NCBI GenBank assembly: GCA_004557125.1
Contig: SFET01000020.1
Coordinates: 1-37,983, forward strand
Direction of reading: 5' to 3'
Source: Clostridiales bacterium
Lineage (GTDB): Bacteria > Bacillota > Clostridia > Christensenellales > Aristaeellaceae
Length of the DNA: 37,983 bases
Shown here: positions 23,163 to 31,842 of the stretch, in pieces
Layout: each line of letters opens with the position of its first letter
How positions within the stretch are numbered: position 1 is the stretch's first letter
Made by a program: the position numbers and the translations under genes
The notes under the pieces: generated by a model
What the model was told of the DNA's origin: nothing
Database searches by the model: none
The model's input: the letters and a program-made list of their open reading frames with translations, nothing else

Positions 23163-23642
23163 ATGCTTGCACTGATTGTCGCCCACGCCCGCAACCGCGT
23201 CATCGGCCGCAACGGCCGCCTGCCCTGGAACATCCCCGGCGAGCAGCACCGCTTCCGGGACCTCACCATGGGCAACGCCATCATCATGGGCCGCGTCACC
23301 TACGAGGAGATCGGCCGACCGCTGCCTGGGCGGATGAACATCGTCGTCTCCCGCACCCGGCGCTACGAGGGAGAAAACCTCTGCACCGCAGCCTCCCTTG
23401 CCGAGGCCATCGCGCTGGCAGGGGATCGCCACGCCTTCGTCTCCGGCGGCGCGCGGCTCTTTGCCGAGGCGCTGCCGCTGGTGGACACGATGTACATCAC
23501 CGAGATCGACGCTGAGGTGGTCGGCGACGTGTTCTTTCCCGAATTCGACGCATCGGCCTTCGACCGCCGCGTGGAGGCGCGCTTCGACGGCGAACTGCCC
23601 TACGAATACGTGACCTACACGCGCCGCAGGGACGCGCGCTGA
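23163..23642 (+). CDS. folA: dihydrofolate reductase
   Basis: A 159-residue enzyme of normal length that reduces dihydrofolate to tetrahydrofolate with NADPH. Motifs are the N-terminal LIVAHARNRVIGRNGRLPW (Met20-loop region), the acidic active-site residue in IPGEQHRFRDLT, the cofactor block IIMGRVTYEEIGRPLPGR and the VSGGARLFAEAL block with YITEIDAEVVGDVFFP. The ATG begins one base after the carboxypeptidase stop, so it depends on the same message and on coupled translation. Confidence 0.96.
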   Translation: MLALIVAHARNRVIGRNGRLPWNIPGEQHRFRDLTMGNAIIMGRVTYEEIGRPLPGRMNIVVSRTRRYEGENLCTAASLAEAIALAGDRHAFVSGGARLFAEALPLVDTMYITEIDAEVVGDVFFPEFDASAFDRRVEARFDGELPYEYVTYTRRRDAR

Positions 23643-23651
23643 GCGCGCCTG

Positions 23652-23683
23652 AAGCCCCGCCGCAACACCACCGGCGGGGCTTT
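23652..23683 (+). terminator. intrinsic terminator after dihydrofolate reductase
   Basis: AAGCCCCGCCG and CGGCGGGGCTT form an 11-bp perfect stem with a 9-nt loop, ending in TTT. Confidence 0.85.
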
Positions 23684-23767
23684 GCTCCGGAATCCCCACA
23701 GCCGTTCACACCGGCGATCCGGATGCATCAGCTTCAACGCTGCCGCGCCCAGCGTCGGGATAAAGAA

Positions 23768-23796
23768 GGGCCGCTGTTCATCCCGAACAGCGGCCC
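23768..23796 (-). terminator. intrinsic terminator of the lipoprotein gene
   Basis: GGGCCGCTGTTC and GAACAGCGGCCC form a perfect 12-bp stem with a 5-nt loop. In the minus-strand reading TTCTTTAT follows. It lies 18 nt beyond the stop of the minus-strand gene. Confidence 0.85.
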
Positions 23797-23814
23797 GCTT
23801 CATTCTTCAAACAC

Positions 23815-25188
23815 TCAGCCCATCATGCTGCCCATCAGCGCGGCCAGGCTGTCGTTGGCCTGGCTCAGGCTGTACATGGCATTGAGCATCAGCGCCATGC
23901 CCTCGCTGGACACCTTCTGCATCTGCGCATCATCGATGGTCAGCAGATCCACCGACTGCGCCGCAGCGCCCGGCAGCCATGCGCCGTCGTCCGCGGCAAG
24001 CTCAATGGTCGCGTTGACGCCGCCCACGCTCTCTTCGCCGTCCATGATGCTGGCGCTGAGCATACCCACGCCGTCTGCGCCAGTGTAATCGATAGACAGG
24101 GTCTGCTCATCCGCAATCATATGTGCGTAGAACTGATCCTGACCATTCATGCTTCCGAAATCGAGGTAGCAGTTTACAGGATCGCCATCGTTCTCGATGC
24201 TCACGTAGAACTCCCACAGGCCCTCGTCCTGAGCAGCCGGCGCGCACAGGGACACATAGAAGTCCGATTCGTTGCTATACGGTCCATAGATTCCCAGATC
24301 AAATTCGCCGAATTCGCCGTCCGCCTCGGTATAGGTCGCGAGGAGCGTAACGAGCTCCTCCTCTTCCTCGCCGTCAACTCCGGAGAAAACCACATAGTAT
24401 TCCGAAGTCTCCTCCTCCATATCCTCGGTGTAATCCACATAGATATTCAGCGTCTCCGGCTCGGTCTCACCCGCCACGAAGGCATTGACGTCGATGGACG
24501 CGATGATCTCCTCCGCAGCCTCATAAATCTTGCCGTCCACGCTCATGTGCAGATCTGCCTCGTCGAACATCTGGCGGTAGCTGTCGTAGCCGGTGCCCTC
24601 CAGACCCTGCTGGGCATAGCTGTCCAGAACGTCGATCCAGGCGTAGATCATCTCCGCCATCGTTTCCTCGCTGATAGAGAGATCATAGGCCTCAAATTCC
24701 ACGCCGTCGATGTCCTCGGTGCCCGCAGGCGTCGCAATTCCGTAGAGATTCTGCACCACTACGCCGATTGCCGCCTGGACGTCCGCCAGCGCCTGTGCAC
24801 CGTTGGACATGCCGCTCAGGCCGCTCTGCAGCTTCTCCAGCAGGCCCGTCTCCCCGGTCTCCCGCTCGATCATGGCGATGAGATCCTCATAGCGGATGGA
24901 GTACACGTCCGACAGGCCGTCCACGCGCAGCTCCAGCTGCTCCGCGCCCAGGCTGGCGATGGCATTGGCGACGGACGAGCTGTTCGCCTCCACGGCGACG
25001 CGCACTCCTGCTTCGCTGCCGTTGCCTGCCGCAGCCAGGACAAAATCGATGCCGCTCAGATCCAGCGACTGTCCTTCGTTCATGTAAACGACGAGATCGT
25101 TGATGACCACCTGGCCACCGGCCTCAGCAACCGCGCAGGCCGTCAGCAGCAGCATCGCTGCCAGCAGAATCGCCAAAAGTTTCTTCAT
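23815..25188 (-). CDS. predicted secreted lipoprotein of unknown function
   Basis: A 457-residue acidic protein. The N-terminus is a signal peptide (KK, then a hydrophobic run ending LLLTACAVAEA); LTAC is a fair lipobox, so Cys18 may be lipidated, though signal peptidase I cleavage after AEA is also possible. The mature part alternates beta-rich stretches with Glu/Asp-rich segments (EEETSEYY, GEEEEELV) and has few basic residues. I recognise no enzymatic motif. It is divergent from the large wall protein gene, with a 218-bp gap, so the two may be coregulated surface proteins. No strong ribosome-binding site: GGGGAG lies too far away and only AGGGA is close to the ATG. Confidence 0.8.
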   Translation of the reverse strand: MKKLLAILLAAMLLLTACAVAEAGGQVVINDLVVYMNEGQSLDLSGIDFVLAAAGNGSEAGVRVAVEANSSSVANAIASLGAEQLELRVDGLSDVYSIRYEDLIAMIERETGETGLLEKLQSGLSGMSNGAQALADVQAAIGVVVQNLYGIATPAGTEDIDGVEFEAYDLSISEETMAEMIYAWIDVLDSYAQQGLEGTGYDSYRQMFDEADLHMSVDGKIYEAAEEIIASIDVNAFVAGETEPETLNIYVDYTEDMEEETSEYYVVFSGVDGEEEEELVTLLATYTEADGEFGEFDLGIYGPYSNESDFYVSLCAPAAQDEGLWEFYVSIENDGDPVNCYLDFGSMNGQDQFYAHMIADEQTLSIDYTGADGVGMLSASIMDGEESVGGVNATIELAADDGAWLPGAAAQSVDLLTIDDAQMQKVSSEGMALMLNAMYSLSQANDSLAALMGSMMG

Positions 25189-25406
25189 TTCCCTTGTTTC
25201 TCCCCTTTTCTTAATGTTTTCTACCCCCAGAATGAGTATAATGATAGTATTCGACGCAGAATTGTCGATTCCCTGCCTCGGCTTTCATATGTCATGAAAA
25301 CATTCGCAGGAATTTTTTACCGCAGATTTTGTGCCGGATCTGGCAACCATTTTGGATTTTTTGCGTCCAATAGACAGTACGCTTCTGAATGAAGGAGGAT
25401 ATTGCA

Positions 25407-28400
25407 ATGAAGAAGCACGGCTTGTTACTGATTCTCGTGCTGGCTCTGATTCTCATTTGCGCCCCCGCCTACGCCACCGAGACCAGCGGTCAGGGCGGCA
25501 TGGTGGCGCGCAATGGCGAGCTGGCCGCGTTCCTCGACGGGAACGGCAGCATCTACATATCCGGTCTGAACACGCCGGTGAACACCACGCCGGCCCGGAG
25601 CATTCTGACCATCGATTCCTACCGCATCCTGTTCCTGGCCCAGGCCAACACTGCGGCGGGCGTTCCCCAGACCCGGCTCATCAGCCTGAATCTGGATGAC
25701 AACGCCGAGACCATCGTCACCGACGACGCCTATGCCGCCTGCCTGGACGCGGAGACCGTGTACTACATCTCCAGCGCGGACCGCACCCGGCTGATGCAGC
25801 AGGATCTGGACACGGGCGCGAGCAGCGTCGCCTATCAGTCCAGCGAGGTGCTGGAGCGCGTCTATCCCACCGCCGACGGCGTGGTGATCACCCAGGTGGA
25901 GGGCGCCGGCGCATACATCTATGATTCCGTGCGCAAGAGCTTCGTCAGCTTCGCCGGTGAGATCTCCTCCGAGATCGCGTCCTTCGAGGACTTCGATCTC
26001 TACATCACCGATTCCCGCAACCTCTACGTGCAGTCCCACGGCGTGCTCTTTGCCACCCTGGTGGACTCCAGCGTGCAGGACTGGGCCGTGATCGGCGACA
26101 CCGTGTACTACCTCAGCGGCAGCGCGGACAATCTGACCCTCAAGAGCTACGACGTGGGCAACGCCCTCTGGAGCGTGATTCTCACGCCCGGAAGCGACAT
26201 GGAGGCCCAGCTGACCGCCAGCCAAAATTCGCTGTTCATGCTCTCCAAGTCCGGCACCGTCTACTCCGTGGACGTCAAGAACGGCCGTCTGGTGGGCTTT
26301 GCCACCCTCCCCTCCCTCTCCAGCTACGCCCTGGGCAACGGCAAGAGCCTGAGCGCCTACCGCATCGAAGCCGTCAGCGGCCAGATGAATGTTTACGGCG
26401 TGGTGGACGACTCCAACGCCCTTCCCACCTTCACCTTCGTGGAGTACACCTCCCAGATCGTGGCGGATACCTCCTCGGATGTGCGCCTGCTCAGCGCCTA
26501 TTCCATCAGCGGTGAGAGCACCGTGTGGGATCTGCTGCAACCCGCGCCCCAGTTCTCTCCGCTGCGCCGGGGCAGCCGCGGCGACGCCGTTGCCGCCATC
26601 CAGCAGCCCCTGTATGATCTGGGCTACTACAACTACTACATCGACGGCATCTTCGGCTGGCGCACCGAGCGCGCCGTGAAGCTGCTGCAGGCCGACCTGA
26701 ATCTTCCCGTGACCGGCGTGGCCGACGAGGATCTGCAGCGCACCATCCTGGCCGGCGGTCTGGAGCCCTACAACCCCTACAAGACCCTCAAGCGCGGCAG
26801 CACCGGCTGGCGCGTGCAGGAGATGCAGCAGCGCCTGCGCGACCTGGGCTACTTGGCCGACAGTGCGGACGCCATCTTCGGCCCCCGCACCGAGAAGGCC
26901 GTGGCCCTGTTCCAGAGCGAGAACGGCCTGAGCAGCACCGGCATCGCCGATTCCGAGACCCTGCGCAAGCTCTACTCCGACACCGCCACCGCCTGCTCCA
27001 CCTACATCGACCTGCAGCGCGGCGACAGCGGCTACCGCGTGCGCGAACTGAACAAGCGCCTGAAGGATCTGTACTACCTGGAGGGCGAGGTCGGCAGCAG
27101 CTACAACTCCGCCACCGTCGCCGCCGTGAAGCGCTTCCAGCAGGAGGTGGGCCTGAAGCAGACCGGCATCGCAACCGTCGCCGTGCAGAAGGAACTCTTC
27201 GCCCGCAATGCGCCGGAGTACAGCGGCTACATCACCCTGCGCCGCGGCGACAGCAACACCCGCGTGCAGAACATGCAGCTGCGCCTGACCAAGCTGGGCT
27301 ACCACAGCGGCCGCACCGACGGCTACTTCGACAAGGAAACCCAGAATTCCGTGAAGAAGTTCCAGCTGGCCGTGGGGCTGCCGGTCACCGGCGTGGCCGA
27401 TCCCGACACCCTGAGGGCCCTGTTCGATCCCAACGCTCCGGCCTATCACGAGCCTGAGAAGGTCGGCGTGCCCGTCATCGAGCTGAGCGCCTACTCCAAG
27501 TACGCCGACGGCATCTTCTACATCGCCGACAGCGCCACCACCGACGGCGGCGTGACCGTATCCTGGTTCGCCGAGGGCGACGTGGCCAGCTACGAGGTCT
27601 CCATCAAGGATGATCGCGGCAACGAGTACCTGTACAACTTCGGCCTGGATCTGACCATCGCCAGCATCCCGCTGACCAGCCTGGATCCCGACCGCACCTA
27701 CACCGTGTCCGTCACGGCCCATCCCTTCGACACCGCCGACGACACTGCGACCAACAGCATCCTGCGCTTCGTCCGCGTGATGGAAGAGCCCGAGCCGGAT
27801 CCCGGCGAGATCGGCGTGATCGGCAAGCTGATCGTCACCCCCGAGGGCGAGAACATCGTCCGTGAGAACGGCGTGTACTACATCCCCGGCGACACCCTGT
27901 CCTTCAAGTGGAGCGCCGACGGCAGCGTGGCAGGCTACAACTACCTGCTCACCGACGCGGACGGCAACTCCCTGGACGGCAGCAACGCCATCGACGACAC
28001 CCTGAGCCTGCAGATCAATGCCGCGGCCCTGACCACCGGTAAGATCTACACCCTGACGGTCTACGCGATCCCCACCAACGGCACCGTGGATGACGCCACC
28101 ATCGAGAGCATCGACTTCGCCCTCAAGACCGAAGCCGAGCCCGATCCCGAGCCCACCACGGAACCCACCGTTCCGGAATCCCCGGACGGCACCACCACCG
28201 AACCGACGGAGGAACCCACCGAGACCCCCGTGCCCGAGGTCACCGAAGCTCCCACCGAGGAGCCTGTCGTCACCGAGGAACCCACGACTGAAATCACCAT
28301 CGGCGCGCCGGTGCTGGACATCCAGCCCAACACCGGTTCCGTCGAGGATGAGATCACAGACGCCGAGGGCAACGTGCAGAAAGTGAACGTGCTGCTGGTC

Positions 28401-29636
28401 GGCGAGGGCACGCTGCAGCTGACCTGGCCTGCCGAGGGCGAAATCTCCGGCTACGACGTGAAGATTCTCAACGCCTCCGGCGTGGCGATGGTCGATCAAT
28501 CCCAGATGGCTGGCACCGGCGCGACCATCGATTCCAGCCACCTCACCCCCGGCGAGATCTACACCCTGACCGTGACCGCGCATGCGGCCGCCGATGACAG
28601 CGTGACTGCCGCCTCCACCCTCTACTTCACCTGCCCCACAACCGAACCTGCGACTGAAAGCACAGTCGCAGAGCATGAGCAGGCCGCAGCATCCGAGCCG
28701 GTCGCAGCGTCCGAACCTGTCGCAGCATCCGAGCCGGTCGCAGCTTCCGAGCCGGTCGCAGCTTCCGAGCCGGTCGCAGCTTCCGAGCCGGAACCCGAGC
28801 CTGAACCCGAGCCTGAACCCGTGTCCGAACCCGTGACAATCGGCGCGCCGGTGCTGGGCATCGAGCCCAACCAGGGCAGCACTGACATGGACGTCGGCGG
28901 CTTCACCGCCCCGGTGTTCGCGGTCAGCGACGGCGAGATCCGGCTCAGCTGGCAGGCCGAGGGCGACATCGCCGGCTACAACGTGCGCATCCTGGACGCC
29001 AACGGCACCGCAATGGTGGATCAGAACCTCACCGACACCGGTGCATCCATCAACTCCAACTACCTCGTACCCGAGGCGATTTACAGCCTGAACGTGACGG
29101 CCTATGCTGCCGCAGACAACAGCGTCACCACCAGCGCCACGCTCTACTTCACCTACGTCCCCGCGCCCGCCACAGAGCCGGAGACTGTTGAGCCCGAAGA
29201 CACCGAGCCCGAGTACACCGAGCCTGTGTATACCGAGCCCGAGTACACCGAGCCGGAGTACACCGAGCCCGAGTACACCGAGCCCGAGTACACCGAGCCT
29301 GAGTACACCGAACCCGAGGTCGAGGAACCGGAAGCCAGCTATCCCACCGACGATCCTTCCGCCTGGGCGACGGCCGTGACCGCTTCCTTCGATTCCGAGG
29401 GCATCCGCGTGATCCAGCAGCGCCTGGTGGACTGGAAGTGGCTTGCAGCGAACAGCTACACCGAGGGTGCGCTGGACGACGCCACCGTGCAGGCCATCAT
29501 CGACTTCCAGACGGTGTGCGCGGAGAACGGCGTCAGCCTGATCCCCTGCGATCCTTCCAACCCGGTGATCGAAACCGACACCCTGGCCCTGTTGTTCAAC
29601 GCAGACGGCCAGAGCTACGCAAATCCCTACGCATAA
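25407..29636 (+). CDS. large secreted wall-associated protein: PG-binding and Fn3-like modules
   Basis: A 1409-residue exported protein. A signal peptide (KKHGLLLILVLALILICAPAYA) is followed by a beta-propeller-like region (about residues 30-375) with recurrent strand pairs as in DUF5050-type domains. Four peptidoglycan-binding modules follow (about 384-450, 458-526, 533-600, 607-675), each starting L-x-R-G-(S/D) and containing R-x-L-x-x-L-x-Y and FQ...GL...TG.A. Then come four Fn3-like modules (about 688-790, 804-908, 963-1076, 1145-1251), separated by Thr/Glu/Pro linkers, six ASEPVA units and eight EYTEP-type units. A degenerate PG-binding module ends the protein (about 1325-1408). No LPxTG or C-terminal membrane anchor is seen, so retention would depend on wall binding. 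The ATG follows AAGGAGG. It could be an adhesin or a wall-scaffold protein; no catalytic site was found. Confidence 0.88.
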   Translation: MKKHGLLLILVLALILICAPAYATETSGQGGMVARNGELAAFLDGNGSIYISGLNTPVNTTPARSILTIDSYRILFLAQANTAAGVPQTRLISLNLDDNAETIVTDDAYAACLDAETVYYISSADRTRLMQQDLDTGASSVAYQSSEVLERVYPTADGVVITQVEGAGAYIYDSVRKSFVSFAGEISSEIASFEDFDLYITDSRNLYVQSHGVLFATLVDSSVQDWAVIGDTVYYLSGSADNLTLKSYDVGNALWSVILTPGSDMEAQLTASQNSLFMLSKSGTVYSVDVKNGRLVGFATLPSLSSYALGNGKSLSAYRIEAVSGQMNVYGVVDDSNALPTFTFVEYTSQIVADTSSDVRLLSAYSISGESTVWDLLQPAPQFSPLRRGSRGDAVAAIQQPLYDLGYYNYYIDGIFGWRTERAVKLLQADLNLPVTGVADEDLQRTILAGGLEPYNPYKTLKRGSTGWRVQEMQQRLRDLGYLADSADAIFGPRTEKAVALFQSENGLSSTGIADSETLRKLYSDTATACSTYIDLQRGDSGYRVRELNKRLKDLYYLEGEVGSSYNSATVAAVKRFQQEVGLKQTGIATVAVQKELFARNAPEYSGYITLRRGDSNTRVQNMQLRLTKLGYHSGRTDGYFDKETQNSVKKFQLAVGLPVTGVADPDTLRALFDPNAPAYHEPEKVGVPVIELSAYSKYADGIFYIADSATTDGGVTVSWFAEGDVASYEVSIKDDRGNEYLYNFGLDLTIASIPLTSLDPDRTYTVSVTAHPFDTADDTATNSILRFVRVMEEPEPDPGEIGVIGKLIVTPEGENIVRENGVYYIPGDTLSFKWSADGSVAGYNYLLTDADGNSLDGSNAIDDTLSLQINAAALTTGKIYTLTVYAIPTNGTVDDATIESIDFALKTEAEPDPEPTTEPTVPESPDGTTTEPTEEPTETPVPEVTEAPTEEPVVTEEPTTEITIGAPVLDIQPNTGSVEDEITDAEGNVQKVNVLLVGEGTLQLTWPAEGEISGYDVKILNASGVAMVDQSQMAGTGATIDSSHLTPGEIYTLTVTAHAAADDSVTAASTLYFTCPTTEPATESTVAEHEQAAASEPVAASEPVAASEPVAASEPVAASEPVAASEPEPEPEPEPEPVSEPVTIGAPVLGIEPNQGSTDMDVGGFTAPVFAVSDGEIRLSWQAEGDIAGYNVRILDANGTAMVDQNLTDTGASINSNYLVPEAIYSLNVTAYAAADNSVTTSATLYFTYVPAPATEPETVEPEDTEPEYTEPVYTEPEYTEPEYTEPEYTEPEYTEPEYTEPEVEEPEASYPTDDPSAWATAVTASFDSEGIRVIQQRLVDWKWLAANSYTEGALDDATVQAIIDFQTVCAENGVSLIPCDPSNPVIETDTLALLFNADGQSYANPYA
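28686..28793 (+). repeat. six 18-bp tandem repeats coding ASEPVA
   Basis: Units follow GCAGC(A/G/T)TCCGA(G/A)CC(G/T)GTC. Units 4-5 are identical, and the last unit ends in GAA and runs into a Pro-Glu stretch. The repeats form a flexible linker between the third and fourth Fn3-like modules. Confidence 0.9.
29190..29309 (+). repeat. eight 15-bp tandem repeats coding EYTEP-type units
   Basis: The consensus is GAGCCCGAGTACACC. The first unit has GAAGACACC, the third GTGTATACC, and the others differ at the wobble position only. They code an extended Glu/Pro/Tyr linker ahead of the C-terminal module. Length changes by slippage would stay in frame. Confidence 0.92.
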
Positions 29637-29644
29637 GCGCATAC

Positions 29645-29670
29645 GGCCCGACATCAAACGATGTCGGGCC
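29645..29670 (+). terminator. hairpin after the wall protein gene
   Basis: GGCCCGACAT and ATGTCGGGCC form a perfect 10-bp stem with a 6-nt loop, 8 nt after the stop. Only a weak T-rich tail follows (ATTCTC). Confidence 0.7.
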
Positions 29671-29681
29671 ATTCTCACGCA

Positions 29682-29715
29682 AAACGTGCAGCCGGTCAAT
29701 TCCGACTGCACGTTT
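29682..29715. terminator. hairpin between convergent wall-protein and larC genes
   Basis: AAACGTGCAG and CTGCACGTTT form a 10-bp stem, extended inside by CGG/CCG. A- and T-rich edges make it usable for larC (minus) and as a second stop for the plus-strand gene. Confidence 0.75.
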
Positions 29716-29731
29716 CTTCATGCTTATTGTT

Positions 29732-31024
29732 TCATCTGTCCTGCATCGCCGCGCGGAGCACCTCCGCGAGCGGCACATCATTCGCGCGTGCGGCGCGCAG
29801 CGCGGATTCGTATTCCGGCTTGCGCTTCTCAATGCCCGCGCCAGACGCGATCTTGACCTCCACATCGCCGTAGACCGTGTGCGCCGTCCCCCGGCTCCGG
29901 TTCAGCACCGTCCGTTCGAAGCGCTGCATGCGCACGCCCAGCGTGGTGGTGTGCTTCAGCATCAGCTCCGCCATGCGGCTTTCATCCTCCGGACGGCAGA
30001 TGCAGCTCAGCTTCACGCCCGGCCGGTTTTTCTTCATCTGAATGGCGGTGAGGTACACGTCCAGCGCGCCCGCCTCCAGCAGTAGCTCCGTAACGCAGCC
30101 GATCATCTCGCCGGTCATGTCGTCCAGGTTGCAGCTGATCTCAATCACGTCGTCCGTCGCCCTGCCGTCCTCACCCAGGAAGGCGCGCACGCAGTTTGCA
30201 GCCGCAAAGTCCTTCGTACCCATGCCGCTGCCGACCCGCTCCACGCGCATTTCGGGCATGCGGTCGTACTCCGTGGCGAAGTACTTGAGCAGCGCCGCGC
30301 CTGTGGGCGTGAGCAGTTCGCCCCGGATCGAACCCGCATAGGCGGGCATGCCCTGGAGAAGCCAGGCTGTCGCAGGCGCAGGCACCGGCACAATGCCGTG
30401 CATGCAGCGCACCTCGCCGAAGCCCGTGCACACCGGCGAGACCACCACGCGCTCCGGCGCCAGCAGGTGCATCAGCAGACACACGGCGCTCACGTCCGTC
30501 ACAGCGTCCAGCATGCCCACCTCGTGGAAGTGAATCTGCTCCACCGCGCAGCCGTGGGCATGGGCCTCCGCCTGCGCGATGAGATCGTACACCCCCAGTG
30601 CATCCCGCTTGACCTCCTCGGGAAGGTTCAGTCTATCGATGATCCGCGCCACGTCCGCAAGACCCGCGTGGGAATGGCCGTGTTCATGGTGGTGCTCGTG
30701 GTCATGCCCGTGGTCATGCTCGTGCGCATGCGCATGATCGTGGTCGTGGTGATGACCATGCGCATGTACGTGATCGTGGTGATGTTCGTGTCCATCCTCG
30801 GGCACATCGTCGCTGATCTCCTCCGTGTCGTCGATGCGCACGGAAATGTGGGTGCCCCGCAGCCCGCAGGACACCTTCTCCTCCCGGAACATCTGCATGT
30901 CCGGGATGCCGGCGCAGTTCATCTGCCGGAGGAAGCCCTCCGGATCGGGCAGCAGCTCCAGCAGCGCAGCGGTGAGCATATCCCCCGCCGCACCCATATT
31001 GCATTCCATGTAGAGCGTCTTCAT
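29732..31024 (-). CDS. larC: nickel-pincer cofactor biosynthesis protein LarC
   Basis: A 430-residue CTP-dependent nickel insertase that completes the nickel-pincer nucleotide used by lactate racemase-type enzymes. Family blocks are MECNMGAAGDMLTAALLEL at the N-terminus, QIHFHEVGMLDAVTDV near residue 165, SPVCTGFGEVRCMHGIVPVPAPAT and SCNLDDMTGEMIG near residue 290. Residues 79-119 are a histidine-rich stretch with 24 His in 41 positions, suited to binding or storing nickel. Here LarC is one uninterrupted frame; in Lactiplantibacillus plantarum it is made from two overlapping frames by frameshifting. The start overlaps larE by 4 nt. LarA and LarB are not in the window. Confidence 0.95.
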   Translation of the reverse strand: MKTLYMECNMGAAGDMLTAALLELLPDPEGFLRQMNCAGIPDMQMFREEKVSCGLRGTHISVRIDDTEEISDDVPEDGHEHHHDHVHAHGHHHDHDHAHAHEHDHGHDHEHHHEHGHSHAGLADVARIIDRLNLPEEVKRDALGVYDLIAQAEAHAHGCAVEQIHFHEVGMLDAVTDVSAVCLLMHLLAPERVVVSPVCTGFGEVRCMHGIVPVPAPATAWLLQGMPAYAGSIRGELLTPTGAALLKYFATEYDRMPEMRVERVGSGMGTKDFAAANCVRAFLGEDGRATDDVIEISCNLDDMTGEMIGCVTELLLEAGALDVYLTAIQMKKNRPGVKLSCICRPEDESRMAELMLKHTTTLGVRMQRFERTVLNRSRGTAHTVYGDVEVKIASGAGIEKRKPEYESALRAARANDVPLAEVLRAAMQDR

Positions 31025-31842
31025 TTTCCTCTGTACTCCGTATCTTGCGATGTGATCTCCGCTTCCAGTCCCCTGCGCGGATGCAGGTCCAGCGCAATCT
31101 CCCCAAAATCCTTCTCCAGCGCAGCGCAGACCTCCGCGCGGCGCTCCATGAGGCGCGCCATATCCGCTTCCGTCAGCTCCAGGCGCACGCCTCGCTGCGT
31201 CAGCCGGGCGCGGAAATCCGAAAAGCCCAGCTGCGCAAGCGCCGCCTCGGCGCGCTCGATCTTCACCAGCGTCTCCCCATCGATGGGCGTGCCCGCAGGG
31301 ATGCGCGTGGCCAGACAGGCGTAGGCCGGCTTGTTCCAGGTGAACAGCTCCGCCTCGCGGGAGAGTTCACGCACCCGGGCCTTCGTCAGACCGCAGAGCC
31401 GCAGCGGCGACGCCACCTCCAGCTCCCGCAGCGCGCGCATGCCCGGCCGGTCGCCGGCGTCGTCGGAGGCGTTGGTACCGTCGATCACCAGGCCGTAGCC
31501 CTTTGCCGCAGCCCGCGCGCAGATGGCCGAAAAGATGCGCCGCTTGCAGTGATAGCAGCGATCCGGCGGGTTTGCGCACACCCGTTCATCTGCCAATACA
31601 TCCAGCGGCAGCACGTCGATTTCGCGGCCCAATTCCTTCGCCAGGCGCATCGCATCCTCCAGCTCAAAGGCCGGCTGAAAGGGAGACTGCACGTAGCAGG
31701 CGGTAAAGTCCGCTCCGCAGGCCGACGCTGCGTAGAACAGATAGGCCGAATCACAGCCTCCGGAAAAGGCCAGCACGAAGCGCGGATGCGCCGCAAGCCA
31801 CGTCCGCAGCGCCTCCGGCACGGCGCGCACATTTGCGTTCAT
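31021..31842 (-). CDS. larE: pyridinium-bis-thiocarboxylate sulfurtransferase LarE
   Basis: A 273-residue PP-loop ATPase (SGGCDS, residues 27-32) that adenylates the pyridinium carboxylates and inserts sulfur for the nickel-pincer cofactor. Cys176 in YACLATRIPAG is the position that donates sulfur in the sacrificial-type LarE. This protein also has Cys96 and Cys99 in RCYHCK, so three cysteines could instead hold a [4Fe-4S] cluster, as reported for a catalytic class of LarE; I infer that class here. The ATG at 31842 overlaps the CYTH-gene stop by 4 nt and has GGAGAGG upstream; an in-frame ATG at 31878 is less likely. Overlaps larC by 4 nt. Confidence 0.93.
   Translation of the reverse strand: MNANVRAVPEALRTWLAAHPRFVLAFSGGCDSAYLFYAASACGADFTACYVQSPFQPAFELEDAMRLAKELGREIDVLPLDVLADERVCANPPDRCYHCKRRIFSAICARAAAKGYGLVIDGTNASDDAGDRPGMRALRELEVASPLRLCGLTKARVRELSREAELFTWNKPAYACLATRIPAGTPIDGETLVKIERAEAALAQLGFSDFRARLTQRGVRLELTEADMARLMERRAEVCAALEKDFGEIALDLHPRRGLEAEITSQDTEYRGK

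Noticed and set aside
21856..23175. Second plus-strand frame inside the M32 carboxypeptidase gene
   Set aside because: Arg/Gly/Ala-rich out-of-frame translation of a gene with an intact HExxH enzyme in another frame.
29190..29309. Regular repeats considered as a CRISPR array
   Set aside because: The 15-bp units are contiguous without spacers and encode an in-frame EYTEP linker.
25425..29711. Very long minus-strand open frame opposite the wall protein
   Set aside because: It mirrors the GC-rich codons of the plus-strand gene; composition is Gly/Val/His/Leu-rich without motifs, and the plus-strand protein has clear domains.
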